64,000 bases of DNA from a virus. The stretch covers positions 1-64,000 of the IMG/VR virus record IMGVR_UViG_3300035145_004174, one strand, 5' to 3'. Made by a program: the position numbers and the translations under genes. Position 1 is the stretch's first letter; each line of letters starts with the position of its first letter. The notes under the pieces are model-generated. The model had not been told where the DNA came from, did no database searches, and saw nothing but the letters and a program-made list of their open reading frames with translations. Below, in pieces: positions 33,961 to 42,367 of this stretch.

Positions 33961-34701
33961 ATGATACCTATTTTTAAATCTGATTTTTCAATCGGAAAAA
34001 GTATTCTAAGGTTAGATGAGAAATCTTTTAATGAAAATTCTGAATCAAGTATATTTAAAATACTAAAAGATTCCAATCTCACTAATTTAGTTTTAGTAGA
34101 AGACACAATGACTGGCTTCTTGGAAGCTCATCATAATTGTTTGAAGTTTGATATCAATTTAATATTTGGATTGAATATATTTTGTGACTCTTTAGCGGAC
34201 AAAAAAAACAAGGACAAGTATATAATTTTTTCTAAGAATAAAGATGGATGTATTGCTTTAAATAAAATATATAGTTTTATTCACTCTGAAGAGGGCGGTT
34301 TCATTTCATTAGACCAATTAAAAGAATTTTGGAGCAACGATGTTTCTCTTTATATACCCTTTTACGACTCTTTTCTTTATAACAATTTCATGTATTTTAC
34401 TGAGAGTATACCTGATTTAGAATATTTCAATCCAACCTTTTTTATAGAAAATAATAATTTACCTTTTGATAGTTTTATAAAATCTTCCGTAGAATCTTAT
34501 TGTAAAAAATATAACTACACATCCTTACTTGCTAAAAGTATATTTTATAACAAAAAAACTGACTTCTCTGCGTTTCAGGTTTATAAATGTCTCTGCTCTA
34601 GAAATTTTTCTAATAATTCTAGTATCGAATCTCCCAACCTAGATCACTGCTCTAGTAGTGAATTTTCTTTTGAAAGCTATTTACAACATGAAAGCACTTA
34701 A
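33961..34701 (+). CDS. Degenerate PHP domain of DNA polymerase III alpha (split N-terminal part)
   Basis: The 246-residue protein follows the order of the DnaE N-terminus. FKSDFSIGKSILRL stands where the HxHxxS loop and 'ysLLdg' lie; LTNLVLVEDTMTGFLEAHHN where the 'ALTDHGNMFG' segment lies; INLIFGLNIFC (cf. IkPIiGcE); KYIIFSKNKDGCIALNKIYS (cf. the 'A.n..GY.NL.kL.S' segment); and YNYTSLLAKSIFYNKKTDFSAFQVYKCL (cf. 'l.aTND.HYl..eD...+.vLlci'). The metal-binding histidines are gone (HLHVHS to PIFKSD, TDHG to EDTM), so it cannot be a working PHP phosphatase/exonuclease. The polymerase core is encoded separately at 36279-38822. Confidence 0.72.
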   Translation: MIPIFKSDFSIGKSILRLDEKSFNENSESSIFKILKDSNLTNLVLVEDTMTGFLEAHHNCLKFDINLIFGLNIFCDSLADKKNKDKYIIFSKNKDGCIALNKIYSFIHSEEGGFISLDQLKEFWSNDVSLYIPFYDSFLYNNFMYFTESIPDLEYFNPTFFIENNNLPFDSFIKSSVESYCKKYNYTSLLAKSIFYNKKTDFSAFQVYKCLCSRNFSNNSSIESPNLDHCSSSEFSFESYLQHEST

Positions 34702-35644
34702 ATATTCAGACATTTGTTTAATTCCTAATTATAGCGAGGTTCATAGTAGAGTTGATTGCGATCCCTCTGTAGAGTTTTGTACTAGGGAATTTATGCTACC
34801 AATTATACCTGCCAATATGAAATCAGTTATAGATATGAACTTATCTAGGAATTTGGCTAATGATCGTTATTTTTATATCATGCATCGATTTGGTAACTCC
34901 CTTAAAGATACCGTTATTCAAATGAATGAAGAAAGATGGCCCCTCATTTCTGTTAGTATGGGCGTAAAAATTTCCGATAAAAAAGATATACTAGCTCTTG
35001 CAAAACTTAAACAAAGAATTGATTTCATAACAATTGATATCGCCCATGGACATTGTAAAAGAATGCGTGATGCAATTAATTATGTTAAAAAACATTTTCC
35101 TCGAACTGATATTATAGCTGGAAACGTTGCGACGCCAGAAGCTGTAAGGCAACTTTATGATTGGGGGGCATCTGCCGTAAAAGTTGGCATAGGTCAAGGC
35201 TCTCCATGTACAACAAAAGACAAAACAGGGTTTACAATGCCAATGTTTACTTGCGTTCAAAAGTGTTCTGCTGTTATGGATGATGGATACCGTATTCCTG
35301 TTATTGCGGATGGTGGAATAAAATGTAACGGAGATATAGCAAAGGCAATAGTTGCTGGAGCGACAATGGTTATGGCTGGAGGTTTATTTGCCGCATGTAT
35401 TGATAGTCCAGCTATCGAAAGTTCTATTGATAATATTTCTCATAAAGCATATTTTGGATCTGCAAGTGCAGAAAACAAAGGTCATAATAATAATATAGAA
35501 GGCAAGCTAACAAACATAGCTTGCAACAATATGACTGTTGGTCAAAAACTTTTCGAAATAACTCAAGACTTGCAAAGCGCTATAAGCTATGCTGGTGGAA
35601 ATCAAATATATGCTTTGAATCAAGTCCAATACTACGAAGTATGA
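34688..35644 (+). CDS. GMP reductase / IMP dehydrogenase-like enzyme
   Basis: 318 residues, the length of a GMP reductase without CBS domains. MKALKYSDICLIPNYSEVHS matches the N-terminus of the IMPDH/GMPR family; IDIAHGHCKRM, DIIAGNVATPEAVRQL, VKVGIGQGSPCTTKDKTGF (catalytic Cys) and VIADGGIKCNGDIAKAI are the barrel signatures. It would interconvert GMP and IMP using NADP(H). The ATG at 34688 is chosen over one 30 bases upstream as it begins the family-like N-terminus. It sits between the two parts of the split polymerase. Confidence 0.88.
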   Translation: MKALKYSDICLIPNYSEVHSRVDCDPSVEFCTREFMLPIIPANMKSVIDMNLSRNLANDRYFYIMHRFGNSLKDTVIQMNEERWPLISVSMGVKISDKKDILALAKLKQRIDFITIDIAHGHCKRMRDAINYVKKHFPRTDIIAGNVATPEAVRQLYDWGASAVKVGIGQGSPCTTKDKTGFTMPMFTCVQKCSAVMDDGYRIPVIADGGIKCNGDIAKAIVAGATMVMAGGLFAACIDSPAIESSIDNISHKAYFGSASAENKGHNNNIEGKLTNIACNNMTVGQKLFEITQDLQSAISYAGGNQIYALNQVQYYEV

Positions 35645-36282
35645 ATGAGAATTTATTAAGATTTAAAAAAAATCAAAAGTATGTAATATTTGATTATGAG
35701 ACTTGTAACCTAAATCTTAGCTCTTTGGAAAATAAACCTTGGCAATTAGGGTTTATTTGTTGCTCTGGATCTAATATTATAGATAAGTTTGACTTGACTG
35801 TAGGTTGGGATGAAATAAATGTTTCTGATGACGCCGCCAAGATAACTAACTTCAACATAAATAAATATAATAAAAATAAAATTGATGCAAAAAAATGCTT
35901 AGACTCTTTTGAAAAATATCTTTATGACCCTGATTACATTATTGTAGGCCATAATGTTTTAGGCTTCGATGTTTATATTCATAATATTCATAGATTACTT
36001 TGCGGCAAAGAGGGTGATTATTCATATATGAATAGAGTGTTGGATACTAATTGTTTAGCTAGAGCAATAAAAAATGATATAAAGTTTGACCAATCTTCTT
36101 GTTTGATTTCCTGGCAGTATAAGCTTTTAAATTATAGAAAAAAAGGAGTCAAAACAAATTTAAAACAGTTATGTAAAGATTACTCAATAGAGTTTGACGA
36201 TTCTAAATTGCACGATGCTTTATATGATGTTGAAAAAACCTTTGAAGTATTAAATAAGATAATATGGGACATAGAGATATGA
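35641..36282 (+). CDS. DnaQ-like 3'-5' exonuclease (DEDDh)
   Basis: 213 residues. ExoI motif VIFDYETCNL (D-x-E), ExoII VGHNVLGFDVYIHNI (HN...FD) and ExoIII LHDALYDVEKT (H-x4-D) identify a DEDDh exonuclease. It shares ATGA junctions with the gene before and the polymerase gene after, so it is very likely the proofreading subunit of the phage polymerase. Confidence 0.9.
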   Translation: MNENLLRFKKNQKYVIFDYETCNLNLSSLENKPWQLGFICCSGSNIIDKFDLTVGWDEINVSDDAAKITNFNINKYNKNKIDAKKCLDSFEKYLYDPDYIIVGHNVLGFDVYIHNIHRLLCGKEGDYSYMNRVLDTNCLARAIKNDIKFDQSSCLISWQYKLLNYRKKGVKTNLKQLCKDYSIEFDDSKLHDALYDVEKTFEVLNKIIWDIEI

Positions 36283-38822
36283 GCGACTTTTTTTACAAAC
36301 AATTTTCTAGTTACGAAGGTTGCACTCCTCCAGGAGTTAGATTACCTGAAATAATTATAGAACCTAAGTATTATAAAAAATTAAATTTATCAAAAGATAT
36401 ATCTAATTTTCATTTTCTTGAAAGTATTTGCTACTCATCTTTAGAATCAAAAAACATCAATAATTCTAAATATAAAGAGAGGCTCGATTATGAGCTGTCT
36501 ACATTAAGAGATCTCGGTTTCGTTGATTACATACTCTTGAATTGGGATATAATAAATTTTTGTTTTGAAAATAAAATACCCACTGGGCCAGGTAGAGGAT
36601 CTGCTGCAGGAAGCTTGGTTTTATTTTTAATAGGAGTAACTAAAGTTGACCCTATAAAATACGATCTCTTTTTTGAAAGGTTTGTCTCTAAAAGTAGAGC
36701 TAAGAAAATAAAAAAAGATGGAATTATTTATCTAGATGGAAGCCTTCTAGCAGATATAGATAATGATATAGCTTATGAACATAGGCAAACTGTCATTAGT
36801 TATATTGAAAAAAAGTACCCATCAAGAACTGCAAAAATTCTTACTTTAAATACTTTAAGCGGTAAACTCTGTATAAAAGAATGTGGAAAACTAGTCTCAA
36901 GAATATCAGAACAAGAAGCTAATTATGTTAGCGATATGATCCCCAAGCAATTTGGCAATGTGGCTAGATTGACCGAAGCTTATGAAGAGAGCGAAAAGTT
37001 TAAAAAATTTGTTGATGAAAATCCTAAAGTTTACGAGATCTCCTTAAAACTCGAAGGCTTGAAAAAAAATACTGGAATACATCCTTCTGGAATTGCAATA
37101 TCTTTTAGTAAAATATCTGAAATATGTCCTCTTCAAAAAAGTAACGATGGCTCTCTGGTTACTGGATATGACATGAACTGGGTCTCAGAACTCATGGTTA
37201 AATTTGATATACTCGGATTGCGAACATTGTCAGCCATTTATTCTTGCTGTAATAATTTAAAAATCGATCCTACTGATATAAATCTCGATTCTGATGATAT
37301 TTATTCTAACCTTGATGATTTGAGAACTCCTCATGGTCTTTTTCAAATTGAGGCTAGTGCAAATTTTATGGTTTGTAAAAAAATAAGACCTTCTAGTCTT
37401 GAGCAATTGAGTGCTGTTATTGCTATAGCTAGACCAGGAGCTATGGATTTTGCAGATTTATATAAAGACTATAGAGATACTGGCAGACACCAAAGTGTTG
37501 ATTCTTTTTTTGACGATGTATTGTCTTATACTGGCGGCATACCATTATACCAAGAGCAGCTCATGAAGATGGCTGTAAAGGTTGGATTCAGCCTAGAAGA
37601 ATCAGAAGAATTGAGGCGTATCGTTGGGAAGAAAAAGGTAAAAGAGATGCCTAAATGGAAAAAGAAAATAGAAGAAAAAATAAAATCCAACAATTTGTCC
37701 AGCAACATTTCTGATGTTCTTTGGAAGGTTGCTGAAGATAGTGCTAATTATTCTTTCAATAAAAGTCACTCTATTTCTTATGCCATATTGGCGGCTTGGA
37801 CTATATATTTAAAATTCAAACACCCTCAAGACTTTTTCCTTAGCTTATTAAAAATGACTAAGTACGAGCCTTCTCCACAAGATGAGATAAACAAAATATC
37901 TCAAGAGTTAGCTCATTTTGGAATTTCTTTACTTTCTCCAGATTTAGCTCTTTCTGAGATGGATTTTACTATAGAAGGTTCTGATATACGCTTTGGCCTC
38001 AATAGCATAAAAGGAATAAGCGAAAAGTCTTTAGAAAAATTAAAAGATTTCAGAAACTCTAGCAAGCCAAACAAGTATGATACTTTTCTATCAGCGAAAG
38101 AGTCGGGTCTTAACATTGGAGTTTTATCTGCTTTAATTCAAGCTGGAGCATTATCTTCCTTCAAAACAAACAGACCTCGCTTGGTTTTAGAGGCCCAAGT
38201 TTTTAACTTATTAACAGACAGGGAGAAAAGAAATTTTATAAAAATTGGTCCAAAATATAATTTTGATATTTTAAATTCCATACATGATTGCGTTCAAAAC
38301 CAAATAATTGGAGACGACAACAAGCCTATCATGAAAGACTCTAGGTTTGCTACATTAAAATCCAAATACAAATCTTATAAATCTATTTATGAAAAAAATA
38401 AAAAATATGAAGATTTTGCTAATTGGTTTTTTGAAAAGACCTTATTAGGGTTTAGTTATAGCAAAAATCTCTCTGAATGTTTCGGTGCTAATAAAAATTT
38501 CAAAACATCCTTGCATTTCAACTCTTGCGAAAAAGGAGATCGAGCTAAATACATTGGTGTGGTTGAAGATATTATTTCTAGAAAAAGCAAGAAAAATAAT
38601 AATTATATTAAAATGACAATAGGTGACGAATACGGTCGATATGATGCTTTAATTTTAGATGCTAAAGAAAAAAATCTTACTAAATTTTTATCATCAAATA
38701 CTATGCCTGAAAAAAATAGCATAATTGTTTTGCTTGGTAGCAAAGGTGAAGATATATTATTTGTTAATCAAGCATCTGTTATAGATGAAAAAATATATAT
38801 GAAACTTTCTGAAATTAGATAA
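36279..38822 (+). CDS. DNA polymerase III alpha, catalytic core without PHP domain
   Basis: 847 residues, family C polymerase. The palm begins with PTGPGRGSAAGS at about residues 101-112; the catalytic aspartates are in LADIDNDIAYEHRQ at 157-170 (family PDIDIDF) and in VKFDILGLRTL. IHPSGIAIS and FNKSHSISYAILAAWTIYLK are further signatures; a tandem HhH (GLNSIKGISEKSLEKL) and an OB-fold near the C-terminus (RAKYIGVVEDIISR) follow. The first ~280 residues of ordinary DnaE are missing and are encoded at 33961-34701. The ATG at 36279 shares ATGA with the exonuclease stop. Confidence 0.93.
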   Translation: MSDFFYKQFSSYEGCTPPGVRLPEIIIEPKYYKKLNLSKDISNFHFLESICYSSLESKNINNSKYKERLDYELSTLRDLGFVDYILLNWDIINFCFENKIPTGPGRGSAAGSLVLFLIGVTKVDPIKYDLFFERFVSKSRAKKIKKDGIIYLDGSLLADIDNDIAYEHRQTVISYIEKKYPSRTAKILTLNTLSGKLCIKECGKLVSRISEQEANYVSDMIPKQFGNVARLTEAYEESEKFKKFVDENPKVYEISLKLEGLKKNTGIHPSGIAISFSKISEICPLQKSNDGSLVTGYDMNWVSELMVKFDILGLRTLSAIYSCCNNLKIDPTDINLDSDDIYSNLDDLRTPHGLFQIEASANFMVCKKIRPSSLEQLSAVIAIARPGAMDFADLYKDYRDTGRHQSVDSFFDDVLSYTGGIPLYQEQLMKMAVKVGFSLEESEELRRIVGKKKVKEMPKWKKKIEEKIKSNNLSSNISDVLWKVAEDSANYSFNKSHSISYAILAAWTIYLKFKHPQDFFLSLLKMTKYEPSPQDEINKISQELAHFGISLLSPDLALSEMDFTIEGSDIRFGLNSIKGISEKSLEKLKDFRNSSKPNKYDTFLSAKESGLNIGVLSALIQAGALSSFKTNRPRLVLEAQVFNLLTDREKRNFIKIGPKYNFDILNSIHDCVQNQIIGDDNKPIMKDSRFATLKSKYKSYKSIYEKNKKYEDFANWFFEKTLLGFSYSKNLSECFGANKNFKTSLHFNSCEKGDRAKYIGVVEDIISRKSKKNNNYIKMTIGDEYGRYDALILDAKEKNLTKFLSSNTMPEKNSIIVLLGSKGEDILFVNQASVIDEKIYMKLSEIR

Positions 38823-41203
38823 TGGAAAAATACAACCTAACACCTAGGGTTCAAAAAGTAATATCTTTAGCTAGAGAAACTGCTGATAATTTAAAATGTG
38901 ATATAGTAGATTTAGATCATTTATTATTTGCGGTTCTAGATAGCGGCCAGTCTACAATTGTTAGTTTCTTTGAAGACTTGAACATATCTTTAGATGATTT
39001 TAAAACATTTGTATTTAACAATATACAAGGTGATTTTTTTAGCAGTTCTGATTCCTCAAAAATTTCTTTTTCTAAAGATTTTAAGGATGCGTTTTCGGAG
39101 TCTAAGGTTTTGTGTGAAAAATTAAATCACAATTATATAGGGGTTGAGCATTTATTTTATTCTTTGATATGTCATGAAAAATCTCCTTTAATTGATTTTT
39201 TCAAAACTTTTAAAGTTAGCGTTAAAAAATCAAAAGAAAAACTTGAGAAGTTTTTTAAGACTGGCGAATGGGACGAAACAAAAAAAAGAAAAAAAGTAAG
39301 CCCTCCTCCTATCCCCCAACAGGACAACTCAAACCAATCTTCAAATTTAGAATCTTATTGCAAAAATTATAACTTAATGGCTCTTCGTGGTCATTTTGAT
39401 AAAGTCATATTTAAAGAAGAAGAATTGTCTAAAATATCTGAAATATTATGTAGGAGAAATAAAAACAATCCTGTATTGGTTGGGCTTCCTGGCACAGGAA
39501 AAACTACTTTGGTCGAGGGTCTAGCTCAATCTATAGTCAATGGAACTTGCACCAGTTTTCTTTCTAATAAAATTATCTATGAGTTGGATCTTGCTGCCAT
39601 GATAGCTGGAACTAAGTATAGAGGTCAGTTTGAAGAAAGACTAAAAGGTTTGCTAAAAGAAGTTTCGAATTCTAATAATATAATTCTATTTATTGATGAG
39701 ATTCACACTATAATAGGGGCGGGTTCTGCGGAGGGCAGTTTAGATGCCGCAAATATATTAAAACCTTCTTTAGCTAGAAATAAAATTAAATGTATAGGAG
39801 CTACCACCCCCAAAGAATTTAAAAGATTTTTCACGAAAGATCCTGCTTTAGAAAGGAGATTTGAGGAAGTCCAAGTGGTGCAACCTTCTCCTAAAGAAGC
39901 TTACGAGATATTGAAAGGCATCAGTTCTCAATATGAAAAATTTCACCATGTAGTATACAGAAAAAATTCTTTAAAGCTAGCTGTAGACTTATCTGTTAGA
40001 TATATAAATGATCGACAGTTGCCAGATAAAGCTATAGACATCATAGATCAAGCTGGAGCCAAAGTTAAAATGAGAAATTTTAAAAAGCCAGAAAAAGCTC
40101 TACTTCTTGAGAAAAAGATAGATGATTCTATGCATAAAGATTATGATGGTTTTGACGAAGAGCAGGAGGATTTATTGTCTCAATATAAGTCTGTATTAGA
40201 ATCTTGGACAAATTCTTATCAAAATAAAAAATTCTTTGTAACTAAAGATGATATTTACGATGTGATATCATCAAGGACAGGCATACCAGTCGGAAACTTA
40301 ACCGAGAAAGAATCTAATATTTTATTAAATTTAAATAATTCTTTAAATAAAATTGTTTTTGGTCAAAGTAAAGCTTGTTCTGCCGTTTCTCAATGTATAC
40401 TTAGGTCAAAAAGCGGACTTACAGAAGGGAGCAAACCCGTGGGATCTTTTCTCTTCTTAGGTCAGACTGGTGTTGGCAAAACTTTCATGGCTAAAGCTTT
40501 AGCCAAGCATGTATTTGGTAGCGAAGATAATTTAATACATATAGATATGTCAGAATATTCTGAGAAGATAAACATATCAAGACTTATAGGCTCTTCTCCA
40601 GGTTACGTTGGTTATGAAGATGGAGGTCAATTAACTGACAAAATCAAAGCTAAGCCTTATTCTGTCGTACTTTTTGACGAGATTGAAAAAGCTCATCCAG
40701 ATGTTTTAAATGTTCTCCTTCAGCTTTTAGATGAAGGTAGGCTTACTGATAATTTTGGAAGAGTTTCCGACTTCACTAATACCATTGTTATATTAACTAG
40801 TAATATAGGAGCGAGATCTTTGACTAAAAATACTTCAGTAGGGTTTGTTTCTTCAAAAAAAGAATCAATGAGTGACGCTCGCAAGGAAGCTGAAAAAAAA
40901 TTAACTCCAGAATTAATTAATAGACTTGATGAAATTATAGTTTTTAATTCTTTCTCTTTAAAAGATATAAAATCATTTTTTATCAATGAGCTTAAGCAAC
41001 TAAAATCTAAAGTAAAAAAGAACAATAAAATTATTTTAGAAATAGAGCCAGAAATGGTTGATTTTTTATCAGAAGAAGCTTATAATAAAAACTTAGGTGC
41101 TAGACCAGTAAAAAGAATGATTCAAAAATATATTGAAAATGATGTATCCAAATGGATAATAAATCAACAAACTGGAAAACTGACAATTAAAAAACCAATT
41201 TAA
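38822..41203 (+). CDS. ClpC/ClpA-like double-AAA+ protein unfoldase
   Basis: 793 residues. The N-terminal Clp-N repeat domain (LTPRVQKVISLARETADNL and a second repeat) is followed by the first AAA module (Walker A GLPGTGKTT, Walker B IILFIDEIHT), a very short middle region, and the second AAA module (GQTGVGKTF, VVLFDEIEKA, sensor LINRLDEIIVF). After SNIGARSLTKN comes SVGFVSSKK, where ClpC/ClpA proteins have the VGF/IGL tripeptide that docks on ClpP. It starts in TAATG at the end of the polymerase gene. It probably feeds host or phage proteins to host ClpP. Confidence 0.92.
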   Translation: MEKYNLTPRVQKVISLARETADNLKCDIVDLDHLLFAVLDSGQSTIVSFFEDLNISLDDFKTFVFNNIQGDFFSSSDSSKISFSKDFKDAFSESKVLCEKLNHNYIGVEHLFYSLICHEKSPLIDFFKTFKVSVKKSKEKLEKFFKTGEWDETKKRKKVSPPPIPQQDNSNQSSNLESYCKNYNLMALRGHFDKVIFKEEELSKISEILCRRNKNNPVLVGLPGTGKTTLVEGLAQSIVNGTCTSFLSNKIIYELDLAAMIAGTKYRGQFEERLKGLLKEVSNSNNIILFIDEIHTIIGAGSAEGSLDAANILKPSLARNKIKCIGATTPKEFKRFFTKDPALERRFEEVQVVQPSPKEAYEILKGISSQYEKFHHVVYRKNSLKLAVDLSVRYINDRQLPDKAIDIIDQAGAKVKMRNFKKPEKALLLEKKIDDSMHKDYDGFDEEQEDLLSQYKSVLESWTNSYQNKKFFVTKDDIYDVISSRTGIPVGNLTEKESNILLNLNNSLNKIVFGQSKACSAVSQCILRSKSGLTEGSKPVGSFLFLGQTGVGKTFMAKALAKHVFGSEDNLIHIDMSEYSEKINISRLIGSSPGYVGYEDGGQLTDKIKAKPYSVVLFDEIEKAHPDVLNVLLQLLDEGRLTDNFGRVSDFTNTIVILTSNIGARSLTKNTSVGFVSSKKESMSDARKEAEKKLTPELINRLDEIIVFNSFSLKDIKSFFINELKQLKSKVKKNNKIILEIEPEMVDFLSEEAYNKNLGARPVKRMIQKYIENDVSKWIINQQTGKLTIKKPI

Positions 41204-41204
41204 A

Positions 41205-41747
41205 ATGACTGAAGACAAAAAAAAATATAAATATCAAGTATCTATAGCTGACAAAAGGGTAATGGAGTACAACCAAGTTGGCCCTGAATATCATTCAAGA
41301 AACTGGTTCAAGTTTGAAACCATTCTTGATTTTTTAAAATTTTTGAAATCAAAAGATGGTAAGAAATTTGAACTTTCTGACGGCATGAATATCTCAATGA
41401 TAACGCAAAAAGACACTGACAGAATTTTAAGCATAAATCTTGTAGCGTCAATTGATTGTGATGTAGAGGGAGCTATTGAAGAGCATGTTTTTGACTCCAA
41501 AGAAGAGGCTAATGATTTCATTAAAAAAGAAAACCTTAAGCCTTCATCCAACCTTCTTGACGAAGAATCTAAAGATCAACTTAGTAAATTCTTTTCGGGC
41601 AAAAAGTGCTTTTTTCCAGAAGCTTCTAAACTTCAGTCTGATTATTTCGATGCGAAGGAAAAATTGGAAGCCTCAGATGTAAAAGGAGAAATTATTCTAG
41701 GGATGGAGTACGAACAAAAGGTCGTAGATATTTTAATCAATTATTAA
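41205..41747 (+). CDS. Hypothetical protein next to clpC-like gene
   Basis: 180 residues, charged, no membrane segment or known motif. The N-terminal YKYQVSIADKRVMEYNQVGP and the central SINLVASIDCDVEG read as beta-strand hairpins; the C-terminal half is acidic and helical. It starts one base after the previous stop. It could be an adaptor for the unfoldase or a replication protein; neither can be supported further. Confidence 0.7.
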   Translation: MTEDKKKYKYQVSIADKRVMEYNQVGPEYHSRNWFKFETILDFLKFLKSKDGKKFELSDGMNISMITQKDTDRILSINLVASIDCDVEGAIEEHVFDSKEEANDFIKKENLKPSSNLLDEESKDQLSKFFSGKKCFFPEASKLQSDYFDAKEKLEASDVKGEIILGMEYEQKVVDILINY

Positions 41748-41765
41748 ACAAAAACCAAAACAATT

Positions 41766-42362
41766 ATGTCTATTCAAATATATAAACCAAACAGCAAAAA
41801 CACAGGATCAGCTTTCACATTTTCCAAAAGTTTAGATAAAAAAACTGGATCTCCCGTTTTTTATATCAGTGCTATATCTCAGTTCTCTTGGAATGATGAT
41901 ACTAAAACTGGTTCTTTTTCTGGAAATTCAAAAAACCCAGAAAAAACTATAAATGTCAAGATCAGTGAATCTGAAGCTGGTTCGTTAATAAGCTCGTTTA
42001 ATTCTAGGTACGAGTATACCGCTTTTCATAGTTACGAAGGCAACAATACAACAATTAAATCTACACCTTGGGATAAGAAGCAGAAGGTTTCTAAATACGA
42101 TACAGCCTCAAAGGGTTTCGTCGATTCCGAGATTCAAGTTCCAGCTTTTGGTATGACTTTGTCTAAAGGCAAAGGCAACTCTATAAAGATAGCTCTTGAG
42201 CCTGGAGAGGTTGAGCTTGTTAAAAGCTTGCTTTCAATATTCATTGAAGATTTCTTAAGATTTAAAATTTCTCTATCAGAGTCTTACTCGCAAAAATCTA
42301 CTCAAAAATCAGAACCTCAATCAACCGAAGAGCAAGATGAGTTTGAAGATGCTCCATTCTAA
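41766..42362 (+). CDS. Candidate single-stranded DNA-binding protein
   Basis: 198 residues. A beta-rich core with many K, S, T and aromatic residues (GSAFTFSKSLDKKTG, FYISAISQFSWNDD, YTAFHSYEGNN) is followed by a disordered Q/S/E linker and the acidic end DEFEDAPF. This resembles the DDDIPF-type tail of bacterial SSB that recruits partner enzymes. No OB-fold signature could be confirmed; a Whirly-type fold is also possible. It sits among replication genes, and the phage otherwise lacks a recognisable SSB here. Confidence 0.6.
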   Translation: MSIQIYKPNSKNTGSAFTFSKSLDKKTGSPVFYISAISQFSWNDDTKTGSFSGNSKNPEKTINVKISESEAGSLISSFNSRYEYTAFHSYEGNNTTIKSTPWDKKQKVSKYDTASKGFVDSEIQVPAFGMTLSKGKGNSIKIALEPGEVELVKSLLSIFIEDFLRFKISLSESYSQKSTQKSEPQSTEEQDEFEDAPF

Positions 42363-42367
42363 TCCAA

